From Gammaproteobacteria bacterium (GTDB lineage Bacteria; Pseudomonadota; Gammaproteobacteria; Xanthomonadales; Wenzhouxiangellaceae): a DNA stretch of 64,000 nt. Positions 52,602-62,462 of the stretch are shown here, in pieces (position 1 is the first letter of the stretch; each line of letters starts with the position of its first letter). Below the pieces are notes generated by a model. That model did no database searches. It was not told where the DNA came from and worked only from the letters and a program-made list of their open reading frames with translations. The stretch spans positions 1 through 64,000 of the forward strand of contig JAJFKY010000019.1 in assembly GCA_021772975.1 (NCBI GenBank), written 5' to 3'. The position numbers and the translations under genes were made by a program.

Positions 52602-52620
52602 ATAATCAATCTGGAGTTTC

Positions 52621-53802
52621 ATGATGAGCGATGCCTCTGTTGTAATCGTGGGCGCCAAGCGCACACCGATCGGGTCTTTTCAGGGACAGTTTGATGGCGT
52701 GCCTGCGCCGGACCTGGGGGCTGCGGCGATTCGCGCGGCGCTGGAACAAAGCGGGCTCGGTGCTGACGATGTGTCCGAAGTGATCGTGGGCTGCGTACTG
52801 CCGGCCGGACTGGGTCAGGCGCCCGCCCGCCAGGCATCGCTGGGCGCCGATCTGCCGTTGGGCACCGGTTGCACCACGATCAACAAGGTGTGTGGCTCGG
52901 GGATGAAGGCGGCTATGCTGGCGCATGATCTGCTCAAGGCCGGTTCGGCCCGGGTGGTGGTAGCTGGCGGAATGGAATCGATGACCAACGCGCCGTATCT
53001 GTTGCCCAAGGCACGTGGCGGATACCGAATGGGACATGGTGAGGTTCTGGATCACATGTTTCTGGATGGCTTACAAAATCCCTATGACCAGAAAATGATG
53101 GGCCATTTTGCGGAAAGCTGTGCGGGCAAATACAGCTTCAGCAGAGCGGCACAGGATGCTTTTTCCATCGAATCGGTACAACGCGCGATGGCGGCGATGG
53201 ATAACGATTTTCCGCATGAGTTGACCGAAGTGGTGGTCAAAACGCGCAAAGGCGAAGTCAAAGTGACCCACGACCAGGAGCCACCCAGCTGCAATATCGA
53301 TAAGATTCCTACGCTGCGGCCGGCGTTTGATAAACAAGGCACTGTAACCGCCGCCAATGCGTCCAAGATTTCCGATGGCGCCGCGGCGCTGGTGGTGACC
53401 ACCGCAGCGCAAACGGCGCAGCGCGGCCTGCAACCCCTGGCGACCATCCTCGGCCATGCCACCCACGCGCACGAACCGGAATGGTTTACCACCGCGCCGG
53501 TCGGCGCGATCCGCAAACTGCTGGATAAACTGGACTGGAGCGTGGACGATGTTGATCTGTTTGAAATCAACGAAGCGTTTGCGGTAGTTACCATGGCGGC
53601 CATGCAGGATTTAAATATTGACCATGCCAAGGTCAACGTGAATGGCGGCGCGTGCGCGCTGGGCCATCCCATCGGCGCCACCGGCGCGCGGATCATGGTG
53701 ACCCTGATCAATGCTCTGCGGCGCCGTGGTCTGCGGCGCGGGGTGGCGGCTTTATGTATCGGCGGTGGTGAGGCGACAGCCATCGCGATCGAAGTGAACT
53801 AG
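52621..53802 (+). CDS. Acetyl-CoA C-acetyltransferase (thiolase)
   Basis: 393-aa thiolase that cleaves acetoacetyl-CoA to two acetyl-CoA. The nucleophile Cys is in [15 protein letters not shown] (residue 91), with catalytic His and Cys near the C-terminus in [17 protein letters not shown] and [13 protein letters not shown]. It heads the operon with MCC beta 5 bp downstream. It finishes leucine catabolism after HMG-CoA lyase releases acetoacetate, given a CoA transferase elsewhere. Two ATGs (52621, 52624) are possible; GGAG precedes the first. Confidence 0.93.
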   Translation: MMSDASVVIVGAKRTPIGSFQGQFDGVPAPDLGAAAIRAALEQSGLGADDVSEVIVGCVLPAGLGQAPARQASLGADLPLGTGCTTINKVCGSGMKAAMLAHDLLKAGSARVVVAGGMESMTNAPYLLPKARGGYRMGHGEVLDHMFLDGLQNPYDQKMMGHFAESCAGKYSFSRAAQDAFSIESVQRAMAAMDNDFPHELTEVVVKTRKGEVKVTHDQEPPSCNIDKIPTLRPAFDKQGTVTAANASKISDGAAALVVTTAAQTAQRGLQPLATILGHATHAHEPEWFTTAPVGAIRKLLDKLDWSVDDVDLFEINEAFAVVTMAAMQDLNIDHAKVNVNGGACALGHPIGATGARIMVTLINALRRRGLRRGVAALCIGGGEATAIAIEVN

Positions 53803-53807
53803 CCGGC

Positions 53808-55415
53808 ATGCCTCAGATTCATAGTCAGATTACCGCTAACGATCCGGTCTTTCAGGACAACGCGGCCAGCATGCAGCAACTGGTGGATGAGCTGCATCAG
53901 CGTCAGCAGCGGATTCGTCTGGGTGGGCCGGAGAAAAGCCGGCAGAAACATCAGGATCGCGGCAAGTTGCTGGTGCGCGAGCGCATCCGCACTTTACTGG
54001 ATGATGGCAGTCCGTTTCTGGAATTGTCCGGTCTGGCCGCGTGGGGGCTGTATGAAGATGCCGCTCCGGCGGCCGGCGTGGTAACCGGCATCGGACGGGT
54101 ACACGGTCGGGAAGTGATGATTGTCGCCAACGATGCCACCGTCAAAGGCGGCACCTACTATCCCATGACCGTCAAAAAGCACCTGCGTGCACAGGAAGCC
54201 GCGCTGGAAAATCACCTGCCATGTATCTATCTGGTGGATTCCGGCGGCGCGTTTTTGCCGCTGCAGGATGAAGTGTTTCCGGATCGTGATCACTTTGGCC
54301 GGATTTTTTATAATCAGGCCCGCTTATCCGCCCGGAATATTCCACAGATTGCGGTGGTAATGGGCTCTTGCACGGCCGGCGGCGCGTACGTGCCGGCGAT
54401 GTCCGATGAGTCGATTATTGTTAAAGAACAGGGCACGATTTTTCTGGGTGGACCGCCGCTGGTCAAGGCAGCGACCGGTGAGGTGGTTGATGCTGAATCG
54501 CTCGGCGGCGCGGATGTACATACCTCTACTTCGGGGGTGGTTGATCACTTCGCGGAAAACGATACGCATGCCCTATCGATTGCCCGCGATATCGTTAAAC
54601 ATCTGAACCGCACCAGGCACAGCAGCCTGCAATACCGGCAACCGATTGAACCGCTGTTGAATGCGGATGAGCTATACGGCGTGGTTCCCAAAGACACTCG
54701 TCATCCGATGGACGTGCACGAGGTGATCGGACGGATTGTCGATGGCAGTGAGCTGCACGAATTCAAAGCCCGCTACGGTAAAACCCTGGTGACCGGTTTT
54801 GCGCATATCTGGGGTTGTCCGGTCGGCATTATTGCCAATAACGGCATTTTATTCGCCGAAAGCGCGTTAAAAGGCGCGCATTTTATTCAGTTATGCAACC
54901 AGCGCAATATTCCGCTGGTGTTTCTGCAGAACATCAGTGGTTTTATGGTCGGCAAGCAATACGAGAATGCCGGCATAGCCAAAGACGGGGCCAAAATGGT
55001 GACCGCGGTGGCGTGCAGCCATGTGCCCAAATATACCGTGGTGATCGGCGGTTCATTTGGAGCGGGTAATTACGCCATGTGCGGGCGCTCCTATCAGCCA
55101 CGCTTTATGTGGACCTGGCCGAACGCCCGGATTTCGGTGATGGGCGGTGAGCAGGCGGCAATGGTGCTGGCAACGGTTAAACGCGATGGGCTGGAAGCGG
55201 CCGGCAAGGATTGGCCAGCAGCCGAAGAGCAGCGTTTCAAGGATGCCATTCGCGCACAATACGAAACCCAGGGCAACCCCTACTATGCCACCGCGCGTTT
55301 ATGGGACGACGGCATTATTGATCCGAAGGACACCCGACGGGTTCTCGGCCTGGCGCTGTCAGCCGGTTTAAACGCACCGCTTGAGCAGGACCGCTTTGGC
55401 GTGTTTCGAATGTAA
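53808..55415 (+). CDS. liuB: Methylcrotonoyl-CoA carboxylase, carboxyltransferase (beta) subunit
   Basis: 535-aa carboxyltransferase subunit. It transfers CO2 from biotin to 3-methylcrotonyl-CoA in leucine breakdown. Visible are [20 protein letters not shown] at the N-terminus, the acyl-CoA site [19 protein letters not shown], and [39 protein letters not shown] (split motif) and [20 protein letters not shown] follow. The length equals Pseudomonas LiuB (535). It pairs with the biotin-carboxylase subunit at 57049. Confidence 0.95.
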   Translation: MPQIHSQITANDPVFQDNAASMQQLVDELHQRQQRIRLGGPEKSRQKHQDRGKLLVRERIRTLLDDGSPFLELSGLAAWGLYEDAAPAAGVVTGIGRVHGREVMIVANDATVKGGTYYPMTVKKHLRAQEAALENHLPCIYLVDSGGAFLPLQDEVFPDRDHFGRIFYNQARLSARNIPQIAVVMGSCTAGGAYVPAMSDESIIVKEQGTIFLGGPPLVKAATGEVVDAESLGGADVHTSTSGVVDHFAENDTHALSIARDIVKHLNRTRHSSLQYRQPIEPLLNADELYGVVPKDTRHPMDVHEVIGRIVDGSELHEFKARYGKTLVTGFAHIWGCPVGIIANNGILFAESALKGAHFIQLCNQRNIPLVFLQNISGFMVGKQYENAGIAKDGAKMVTAVACSHVPKYTVVIGGSFGAGNYAMCGRSYQPRFMWTWPNARISVMGGEQAAMVLATVKRDGLEAAGKDWPAAEEQRFKDAIRAQYETQGNPYYATARLWDDGIIDPKDTRRVLGLALSAGLNAPLEQDRFGVFRM

Positions 55416-56260
55416 TGTCCGGACATTTCAGCATAATGCCGGTCAGTCGGACCATGTTGCTGGCCCTGCCCATAGTCCTGGTGCTGGCGGTTATCACAGG
55501 CTGTGCCGGTCAGAACCCGCGGGAGAAGTCCGGCAACTGGCAGAATCAGCCGGTAGAAATTGTTTATCCGCGGAGTGTGGGCAGTTTTTTGCTGGCCAGG
55601 AATAGCAATGATGATGATCCGATCATCGGTCACAGTTTAAGTTACGCATCGTCCGACTACGATGATCTGATCATTACCGTATATGCTTATTTCGCCGGCC
55701 TGTTCCCGACCATTCAGGCTGCCATTCACACCGAGGCCCGGCAGATACCGCTGGAACTGGAAGCCGCCGAACAGGCCAGGCTATATATGCTCGGCGAAAT
55801 GCTGTCCGCGCAGGAAATTCAGCTGGCGGCAGGTGATCAGACCTGGGCTGGTTTCCGGCATTTCTTTGAAGTCAAAAATACCGCGGGCGCTGAAATTCTT
55901 TCGATTGCCGATATTTTTTATATGGCGCCATACTTTGTCAAAGTCAGAGCCAGTTTTCCAGGTATCGGTAACCTCAGTTATCAGGACCAGTTGCTGAGCT
56001 TTGAACAGCAGCTGATGACGGAACTGGCCGTCAGTGAGCGGATTCGCTGCGATAAGGTTGTCACGGTCAGGCCCTCTCAGAACGGTGAACAGTGGGCCTC
56101 ACTGGGCGGGCGCCTGGTGGTTATGGAGCTAAGCGATACCGCAACGGCTCAGGATGCTGACGCACAAACTGATATGGAAGACGTGCTGGCCACGCCACTG
56201 CTGCTTGCCCTGCAGCGGAAACAACAACGCACCGCCGGTTGCCACAAGCATGCCGGTTGA
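55415..56260 (+). CDS. Unrecognised lipoprotein inside the liu operon
   Basis: 281-aa predicted lipoprotein. The signal peptide ends in VITGC (lipobox, Cys near 30). The mature part has no recognised domain. Its ATG overlaps the liuB stop by 1 bp, and its 3' end overlaps the next gene by 11 bp, so it is built into the operon. Lipoproteins are not part of the known leucine pathway, which makes its place notable. Possible roles are unknown. Confidence 0.7.
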   Translation: MSGHFSIMPVSRTMLLALPIVLVLAVITGCAGQNPREKSGNWQNQPVEIVYPRSVGSFLLARNSNDDDPIIGHSLSYASSDYDDLIITVYAYFAGLFPTIQAAIHTEARQIPLELEAAEQARLYMLGEMLSAQEIQLAAGDQTWAGFRHFFEVKNTAGAEILSIADIFYMAPYFVKVRASFPGIGNLSYQDQLLSFEQQLMTELAVSERIRCDKVVTVRPSQNGEQWASLGGRLVVMELSDTATAQDADAQTDMEDVLATPLLLALQRKQQRTAGCHKHAG

Positions 56261-57047
56261 GTGGCGCTATCTGCAGCTGACGAGCGCCGATCAGGTCAGC
56301 ACCGTAACCCTGAATCGTCCGGAACTGCACAATGCTTTTAATGCGGAATTGATTGCCGAATTAACCAGCGTATTTGCCCGGCTAAATGAGCACAGCCAGA
56401 CCCGGGTGATTGTTTTGACCGGGGCGGGTAAAAGCTTTTCCGCTGGCGCTGATCTTAACTGGATGCGTGCCATGGCCGATGCCAGCGAAGCCGAAAACCG
56501 GGCTGATTCGTTGCGCCTGGCCGCCATGTTCAGAGCGATCAATAACGTCAGCAAACCGGTGATTGCGCGGGTCAACGGCCACGCCTTCGGCGGCGGTGTC
56601 GGCATGCTGGCAGCTACCGATATGGTGATCGCGGTGGATAGTGCCAGATTTGGTTTGACCGAGGTAAAGCTGGGTCTGATCCCCGCTACTATCGCGCCGC
56701 TGGTGCAGGCCAAGATAGGTGCCAGCCAGATGCGCCGCTATGCCGTCAGTGGCGAAATATTCAATGCTGAGCAGGCCCGGCGGATTGGCCTGGCGCACAC
56801 CGTGGTCAGTGCCACTGAACTGGATGCCTGCGTAGCTAAGCACATCAAGTTGTTTAAGCAGGCAGGTCCGGTGGCGGCGGCTGAGTGCAAGCAGCTGGTG
56901 CAGACCGTGGCTGGATTCAGTCATCAGGATGAGACCAGCCAGGATGCAATTACGGCTCGCTGGATCGCTCGCCTGAGGGTTTCGGCGGAAGGTCAGGAAG
57001 GGCTGCGCGCGTTTTTGAACAAATCCGATCCGGGATGGAGAAAATAA
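56250..57047 (+). CDS. liuC: Enoyl-CoA hydratase, probable methylglutaconyl-CoA hydratase
   Basis: About 265-aa crotonase-fold enzyme. The CoA and oxyanion motifs are AGKSFSAGADLNWMRAMADA and NGHAFGGGVGMLAATDMVIA. The catalytic Glu is in FGLTEVKLGLIPATIAP. In this operon it should hydrate 3-methylglutaconyl-CoA to HMG-CoA. The start at 56250 (MPVEWRYLQL) overlaps the lipoprotein stop; the longer frame from 56154 has no conserved sequence. It is followed by MCC alpha after 1 bp. Confidence 0.9.
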   Translation: MPVEWRYLQLTSADQVSTVTLNRPELHNAFNAELIAELTSVFARLNEHSQTRVIVLTGAGKSFSAGADLNWMRAMADASEAENRADSLRLAAMFRAINNVSKPVIARVNGHAFGGGVGMLAATDMVIAVDSARFGLTEVKLGLIPATIAPLVQAKIGASQMRRYAVSGEIFNAEQARRIGLAHTVVSATELDACVAKHIKLFKQAGPVAAAECKQLVQTVAGFSHQDETSQDAITARWIARLRVSAEGQEGLRAFLNKSDPGWRK

Positions 57048-57048
57048 T

Positions 57049-59055
57049 ATGTTGCAACGCATACTGATAGCCAACCGCGGCGAAATTGCCTGCCGGGTGA
57101 TGCGCACCTGCCGCCGGCTGGGGGTGGAAACCGTGGCGGTTTATTCGGATGCTGACCGCAATGCTCAGCATGTCCGGATGGCTGATCATGCTTACCATAT
57201 CGGCCCGTCCGCGCCGGGTGAATCCTACCTCAATGTTGATCGGTTGATCGCGGCAGTTCAGCAGTCCGGGGCGCAGGCGGTGCATCCGGGTTATGGCTTC
57301 TTATCGGAAAATGCGGATTTTGCGCGGCGTCTGCAGCAGGCTGACATTGTATTGATTGGTCCGTATCCGGAAACCATGGAACAGATGGGTTCCAAGGCGG
57401 AAGCCAAACAGACCATGCGTGCCGCCGGGGTGCCGGTAGTACCGGGCTATGACGATGAGGATCAGAGCGATCAACGCCTGCAGCAGGCGGCTGACGAGCT
57501 GGGTTATCCACTGATGCTCAAGGCCGCGGCAGGCGGCGGTGGCAAAGGCATGCGGATTGTACGCAGTGCGGATGAATTTGCCGATGCACTGGGTTCGGCA
57601 CGGCGTGAGTCCAAGGGGGCGTTCGGTGACACACGTATGATCATGGAGCGCTATCTGGAAAGCCCGCGGCATATTGAAGTACAGGTATTCGGTGATGGCC
57701 AGGGTAACGCGGTGCACCTGTACGAGCGTGACTGTTCCAGCCAGCGGCGTTATCAGAAAATTATCGAAGAGGCCCCCGCGCCGACGCTGGATCGTAGTGT
57801 TGCGCAGGCCATGCATCAGGCCGCGGTGCAGGCGGCCCGGGCGGTCAATTACCGCGGCGCGGGCACGGTTGAGTTTATCGTTGCCGGCGATGACTTTTAC
57901 TTTATGGAAATGAATACCCGGTTGCAGGTCGAGCATCCGGTAACCGAAATGATCACCGGCGTGGATCTGGTGGAATGGCAGTTGCGGGTAGCGGCGGGTG
58001 AGCCTATTCCATTGGCCCAGGAGCAAATTACCCGCCAGGGTCATGCGCTGGAAGCGCGGGTTTATGCGGAAGATACCCAGTCGGGTTTTCTGCCCAGTTC
58101 AGGGGTGCTCAAGCATCTTTCCTTTCCACCGGAGAATCAGCATTTGCGGGTTGAAACCGGCGTGGTGCAGGGTGATGAGGTCAGCATTTATTATGATCCG
58201 ATGATCGCCAAGCTGGTGGTCTGGGCGGAAGATCGTGAACGGGCTTTGCAGCGCCTGCATGAAGCCCTGGTGACAACCTCGATCAGTGGGCTGCAATCGA
58301 ATATTGATTTTTTGACCCAGCTGGCCAACCACGAGGTGTTTGTCAGTAATGCCATCCATACCGCCTGGCTGGATAACCATCTGCAGGAAATGCTGGCTGA
58401 AAAGCCGTCCGAGCCTGCCGACGAGGTGATCTACCTGGCGGCCGGATTATTTTTGCATGGTGGATGCGACACCATTCACAATGATATTGAGCCCTGTTCG
58501 CCGTGGGCCAACAGCGATGGCTGGCGGAACGGCTATGCCGGGCGTCAGGATGTGCTGCTGAAGTGTGGCGAGAACCACTACAAAGTACACGCCTGGCAGC
58601 AGAAAAACGGTTACCGCCTGCGGCTGGCGGAGGCGGAAGACAGCGTAGAGATTGCCCGGCCATGGCTGCAGCCTGAGCATGCCGTCGGTTACGCCGGCAT
58701 CGAACTGGGTGGTCAAAAAATTCAGGCTCAGGTGCACTGTCAGGCTGATGCCATGGAACTGATTGTCGAGCGGCAACGCTGGAAATTCCAGCGTCAGTCA
58801 CCGTTCGCGGGATTAAGCGCCGCCCGGCAGCAGGACGAGCATATCGTGGCGCCCATGCCGGGCCGTATTATCAGTGTTAGCGTGGCGCTCGGGGACAGCG
58901 TCAGTGAAGGCCAGACGCTGGTGGTGATGGAAGCGATGAAAATGGAAATTTCATTAAAAGCTCCGGCCGACGGAGTGGTCGCGGGGGTGACCGTCAAAGC
59001 GGATGATTTTGTCGCGGCGGGCGCCAATGTAGTGGAGTTGGACAACCATGCATAA
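57049..59055 (+). CDS. liuD: Methylcrotonoyl-CoA carboxylase, biotin-carboxylase/BCCP (alpha) subunit
   Basis: 668-aa subunit. The biotin-carboxylase domain (about 1-450) begins LQRILIANRGEIACRVMRTC. It has the ATP-binding Gly loop AAAGGGGKGMRIV and the catalytic RLQVEHPVTEMITG region. The middle domain (about 450-580) is poorly conserved. The C-terminal biotinyl domain carries VVMEAMKMEISLKAPADG with Lys in EAMKME as the biotinylation site. A ribosome-binding site (GGAG, 8 nt) precedes the ATG. Together with LiuB it forms MCC. Confidence 0.94.
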   Translation: MLQRILIANRGEIACRVMRTCRRLGVETVAVYSDADRNAQHVRMADHAYHIGPSAPGESYLNVDRLIAAVQQSGAQAVHPGYGFLSENADFARRLQQADIVLIGPYPETMEQMGSKAEAKQTMRAAGVPVVPGYDDEDQSDQRLQQAADELGYPLMLKAAAGGGGKGMRIVRSADEFADALGSARRESKGAFGDTRMIMERYLESPRHIEVQVFGDGQGNAVHLYERDCSSQRRYQKIIEEAPAPTLDRSVAQAMHQAAVQAARAVNYRGAGTVEFIVAGDDFYFMEMNTRLQVEHPVTEMITGVDLVEWQLRVAAGEPIPLAQEQITRQGHALEARVYAEDTQSGFLPSSGVLKHLSFPPENQHLRVETGVVQGDEVSIYYDPMIAKLVVWAEDRERALQRLHEALVTTSISGLQSNIDFLTQLANHEVFVSNAIHTAWLDNHLQEMLAEKPSEPADEVIYLAAGLFLHGGCDTIHNDIEPCSPWANSDGWRNGYAGRQDVLLKCGENHYKVHAWQQKNGYRLRLAEAEDSVEIARPWLQPEHAVGYAGIELGGQKIQAQVHCQADAMELIVERQRWKFQRQSPFAGLSAARQQDEHIVAPMPGRIISVSVALGDSVSEGQTLVVMEAMKMEISLKAPADGVVAGVTVKADDFVAAGANVVELDNHA

Positions 59056-59079
59056 GCAGCAGCACTGCGTGACCGGAGC

Positions 59080-60000
59080 ATGAGCGGGCAGGTCAAGATC
59101 GTCGAAGTAGGGGCGCGTGACGGCTTGCAGAACGAGCGCTCGATTGTGCCCGTGTTCGTCAAACAGGAACTGTTGCGGCGCCTGGGGCGGACCGGACTGC
59201 AGGTGATCGAAGCCACCAGTTTTGTGCATCCTGACTGGGTGCCGCAGCTGGCTGATGCGGAAGAAGTGATGACCGGGTTGAAGCGCCGGGACGGGGTGAT
59301 GTACCCGGTGCTGGTGCCGAACCAGCGCGGCATGGAGCGCGCCCTGGCAGCAGGTGCCCGCGAGATCGCGGTGTTTGCCGCCGCCTCCGAAGCGTTCAGT
59401 CAGAAAAACACCAACTGCAGTATTGCCGAGTCGATCGAACGCTTTGAGCCGGTGATCGCGATGGCGCGGGAGCGGGGTATCTGGGTGCGTGGCTACGTCT
59501 CGTGCGTGCTGGGTTGTCCCTACCAGGGCGAGGTCAAGCTGCAGGATGTGGTGCGCGTGTCGGCCTCTCTGATAGAACTGGGTTGTGCGGAAGTTTCGCT
59601 GGGCGATACGATCGGCATCGGTACGCCGCGTAATGCTGCCCGGATGCTGCAGGCCGTCGCGCAGGCGGTGCCGATGGAGCAGCTGGCGATTCATTTTCAC
59701 GATACTTATGGCCAGGCGCTGGCCAATATCCTGGCCTGTGTTGAAGCCGGCGTGCGGATTGTGGATTGCAGTGTCGCCGGCCTGGGCGGTTGCCCCTATG
59801 CGCGTGGTGCGACCGGCAATGTGGCGAGCGAAGATGTCGTGTATATGCTCGAAGGTCTGGGGCTTGAGACCGGTGTTGAGCTTGATCGTCTGGCGGAAGT
59901 CGGCGCCTGGATTACCAATCAACTGCAGAAACCCAATTACAGCCGCGCCGGCACCGCCCGCCTGGCCAGTATGCCGGTCAATCCGGTGATGTTTACCTGA
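59080..60000 (+). CDS. liuE: Hydroxymethylglutaryl-CoA lyase
   Basis: 306-aa TIM-barrel lyase that splits HMG-CoA into acetoacetate and acetyl-CoA, the final step of the leucine pathway. The N-terminal EVGARDGLQNERSIVPV holds the metal and catalytic Arg/Asp. The signature FHDTYGQALANILACVEAG carries His and Asp ligands, and GLGGCPYARGATGNVASEDV is the mobile Cys loop. The length is typical (about 300). It lies 24 bp after liuD on the same strand. Confidence 0.95.
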   Translation: MSGQVKIVEVGARDGLQNERSIVPVFVKQELLRRLGRTGLQVIEATSFVHPDWVPQLADAEEVMTGLKRRDGVMYPVLVPNQRGMERALAAGAREIAVFAAASEAFSQKNTNCSIAESIERFEPVIAMARERGIWVRGYVSCVLGCPYQGEVKLQDVVRVSASLIELGCAEVSLGDTIGIGTPRNAARMLQAVAQAVPMEQLAIHFHDTYGQALANILACVEAGVRIVDCSVAGLGGCPYARGATGNVASEDVVYMLEGLGLETGVELDRLAEVGAWITNQLQKPNYSRAGTARLASMPVNPVMFT

Positions 60001-60013
60001 CACCCTGATCGCC

Positions 60014-60216
60014 GTAGGAGCGGACCCGGCCGCGATATTGTTTCATCCAACACAGCGGGTCGTACCCAGATGGCTCACATAAAAGAACATTGGCATTGCT
60101 CGCGCCCAGGTGCGCTCCTACAGGTTTATCCGACACCCAGAGCGCCGGTAGGAGCGGACCCGGCCGCGACATTGTTTCATCTATCACAGCGGGTCGCACC
60201 CAGGTGCGCTCCTACA
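60014..60216. repeat. Tandem GTAGGAGCGGACCC-type repeats
   Basis: Two copies, 60014-60123 and 60148-60216. Both share GTAGGAGCGGACCCGGCCGC, ATTGTTTCATC and CACAGCGGGTCG, and both end GCGCTCCTACA, which can pair with the GTAGGAGCG head to form a hairpin. Copy 1 has a 42-bp insertion. The head GTAGGAGC is shared with 19375-19437 and 22916-22996. The rest of the 60001-60315 gap shows no gene. Confidence 0.85.
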
Positions 60217-60315
60217 AATCGTCAGCTGCCGGATTGTTGTTTCATGAGCTTGCAGTCACGGCGCATCATCCCCAGTTAGAGACGCATAGCGAATCAACCA
60301 TCAAAAGGACACAGC

Positions 60316-61083
60316 ATGCAAGTTGCACACAGCAAAGCCGTCATCTCCGGTGGCCTATCAGGTCTGGGGCTGGCTGTCGCGCGGCATATCATTAATGCCG
60401 GCGGCGAAGCCGTACTTCTGGATATCAATGAGTCGGCCGCTGCCTCCGTGCTGCAGGATCTGGGCGAACGGGCTCACTTTATCCAGGCTGATGTCAGCAG
60501 CGAAGCGCAGATCGAAGCCGCCATGCAGCAGGCCGTGGAACGGATGGGTGGTATAAACGTAGCGGTCAGTTGCGCCGGCATTCTGGGTGCGGGCAGAGTG
60601 CTGGGTCGTGAGGCGCCGATGCCGCTGGACAATTTTGCCCGTACCGTCAATGTCAATCTGATCGGAACCTTTAATCTGGCCAAAAGCGCCGCCTGGCAGA
60701 TGCAGAACAACACTGCCGGTGAGGACGGCGAACGCGGGGTGATTATCAACACTGCCAGCGTAGCGGCCTTTGAGGGTCAGATCGGCCAGGCCGCTTATTC
60801 GGCTTCCAAGGGTGGCGTGGTGGGTATGACGTTGCCCATGGCGCGCGAGTTCACCCGCTTTGGAATCCGGGTAATGACCATTGCACCAGGCGTTTTCCAT
60901 ACCCCGATGGTGGACGGCATGCCGGAGGAAGTGCATGCTGCGCTGGCGGCCAAAATTCCATTTCCCTCCCGTCTGGGTAAACCGGAGGAATTCGCGTCGC
61001 TGGCTGCTCACATTATTGAAAACCGTTATTTCAACGGCACCACCATTCGTCTGGATGGCGCAACCCGCCTGGAACCCAAATAA
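60316..61083 (+). CDS. Short-chain dehydrogenase, 3-hydroxyacyl-CoA dehydrogenase type 2-like
   Basis: 255-aa classical SDR. The NAD motif ISGGLSGLGLAVARHI is at the N-terminus and the LLDIN Asp suits NAD. The catalytic triad is Ser in NTASVAAFEG and Tyr/Lys in AAYSASKGGV, and the C-terminus reads FNGTTIRLDGATRL. The pattern matches HSD17B10-like enzymes acting on 3-hydroxyacyl-CoA of branched-chain substrates. An AGGA lies 6 nt before the ATG. It follows liuE after a repeat-filled gap. Confidence 0.88.
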   Translation: MQVAHSKAVISGGLSGLGLAVARHIINAGGEAVLLDINESAAASVLQDLGERAHFIQADVSSEAQIEAAMQQAVERMGGINVAVSCAGILGAGRVLGREAPMPLDNFARTVNVNLIGTFNLAKSAAWQMQNNTAGEDGERGVIINTASVAAFEGQIGQAAYSASKGGVVGMTLPMAREFTRFGIRVMTIAPGVFHTPMVDGMPEEVHAALAAKIPFPSRLGKPEEFASLAAHIIENRYFNGTTIRLDGATRLEPK

Positions 61084-61110
61084 ACCAGCCCGTTTAGGAG
61101 AACCACCATT

Positions 61111-61518
61111 ATGGATACTTTCAGCGCCATCCGCGCCAGTCTTGACCAGCAACACGAACTCATTATTGATGAGCCGTTTCTGGTCGGCATAGAAATTGCC
61201 ATTCCGGATAAAGGCCGCCGCCAGAGCGTATTTTTGGCGGAAATTGAAGACCGCCAGGGAGAACGCTATCTGCGTATCGAGACCATCGTGGCGCCCTTGG
61301 AGCGGTTCAGTTCGGAAAAATGTCTGCGTCTGAATCTGATGTTGCGGGTTGGCTATCTGGCGGTGGGTGATCTGGACGGCACGCCGTATATCAAGATGTG
61401 TGAAAACATCAGTTATGAGATGCTCAATAAACACCATCTGCACACCATGATTGATCTGGTTGCCCGGCTGGCCGATGAAATTGAAAATGCGCTGTCAGAA
61501 GGCGCTGATCTGTCTTAA
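61111..61518 (+). CDS. Unrecognised cytoplasmic protein, YbjN-like fold possible
   Basis: 135-aa acidic protein without a signal or membrane segment. The pattern of alternating strands (FLVGIEIAIPD, LRIETIVAP, LNLMLRVGYLAVGDLDG) and a C-terminal helix (LVARLADEIENAL) resembles YbjN/type III chaperone-like folds. This is a weak, by-eye resemblance. TAGGAG lies 10 nt before the ATG. It follows the SDR gene by 27 bp. Confidence 0.65.
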   Translation: MDTFSAIRASLDQQHELIIDEPFLVGIEIAIPDKGRRQSVFLAEIEDRQGERYLRIETIVAPLERFSSEKCLRLNLMLRVGYLAVGDLDGTPYIKMCENISYEMLNKHHLHTMIDLVARLADEIENALSEGADLS

Positions 61519-61546
61519 CTTTTGCTGATAAATAGACCTAAGAATT

Positions 61547-62389
61547 ATGAGTGATTTAATGAATTGGTTTCAGAGTATCGAATGGGATAACCATGTCGAT
61601 ACTGTTCTGACCGTAATGGGTACGGTGGTGGCGGCGCTGCTGATATTTATGATCGGCCGCTGGGTGATCCGGCAACTGGTGAAGGCGGCTGACCGCGGCA
61701 TGCGGATACGCAATGTTGACGAGGTGCTCAGCAGTTTTCTGAAAAATATAATATCCATCAGCCTGACGGTGCTGCTGATCATTATGGTGTTGCAGCAACT
61801 GGGCGTGCAGACCAGCTCATTGCTGGCGATGGTGGGCGCGGCCGGTCTGGCGATTGGCCTGGCGTTAAAAGATTCACTCGGAAATTTCGCTTCCGGCGTG
61901 ATGCTGGTGATGTTAAAACCCTTTCGTGCCGGTGATTTTGTGGATATCGCCGGTGAATCAGGCACGGTTCATGAAGTGCGTATTTTCAATACCATTATGA
62001 CCACCATCGATAATCGCGAAGTCACCATTCCCAACGCACTGATTACTTCCGATCCCATTACCAATTATTCTATCAATCCGATTCGACGGCTTGATCTGTT
62101 CGTGGGGGTATCCTACGACGATAACCTCAAGGATACGCGCGCGGCACTGGAAAAAGCCATCGCCGCGCACAGTGATATTCTACTGGATGAACCGGCGCCG
62201 GTTATTATGGTGTACGAGCTGGGTGACAGCAGCGTCAACTTCGCGGTGCGTCCCTATGTCAAAACCGAAGATTACTGGACCGTGCGCGGGCCATTGATGG
62301 AAACCATCAAGGCCGAACTGGAAGCGGCCGGTTGCAGTATCCCGTTCCCACAACGCGATGTGCATCTGTTTCAGGACAAAGCGGATTGA
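61547..62389 (+). CDS. mscS: MscS-family mechanosensitive channel
   Basis: 280-aa small-conductance mechanosensitive channel. It has three membrane helices near 20-40, 65-85 and 90-125. The pore helix reads LLAMVGAAGLAIGLALKDSL and is followed by NFASGVMLVMLKPFRAGDFV, the MscS beta-domain junction. The C-terminal domain contains the YDDNLKDTRAALEKAIAAH region. The size is close to E. coli MscS (286). It releases solutes during hypo-osmotic shock. Confidence 0.92.
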   Translation: MSDLMNWFQSIEWDNHVDTVLTVMGTVVAALLIFMIGRWVIRQLVKAADRGMRIRNVDEVLSSFLKNIISISLTVLLIIMVLQQLGVQTSSLLAMVGAAGLAIGLALKDSLGNFASGVMLVMLKPFRAGDFVDIAGESGTVHEVRIFNTIMTTIDNREVTIPNALITSDPITNYSINPIRRLDLFVGVSYDDNLKDTRAALEKAIAAHSDILLDEPAPVIMVYELGDSSVNFAVRPYVKTEDYWTVRGPLMETIKAELEAAGCSIPFPQRDVHLFQDKAD

Positions 62390-62462
62390 TGCTATTCAGC
62401 CGGAATAACTATTCTGGTCTGAGTATTGCTTTAATTATCGTTTTTCAACGGACCATCTCCTG

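Noticed and set aside
53082-53783. Long antisense frame over the thiolase gene
   Set aside because: Opposite-strand shadow, Arg/Pro/Ser-rich, no domain.
60358-61443. 361-codon antisense frame over the SDR and next gene
   Set aside because: Shadow of two convincing plus-strand genes.
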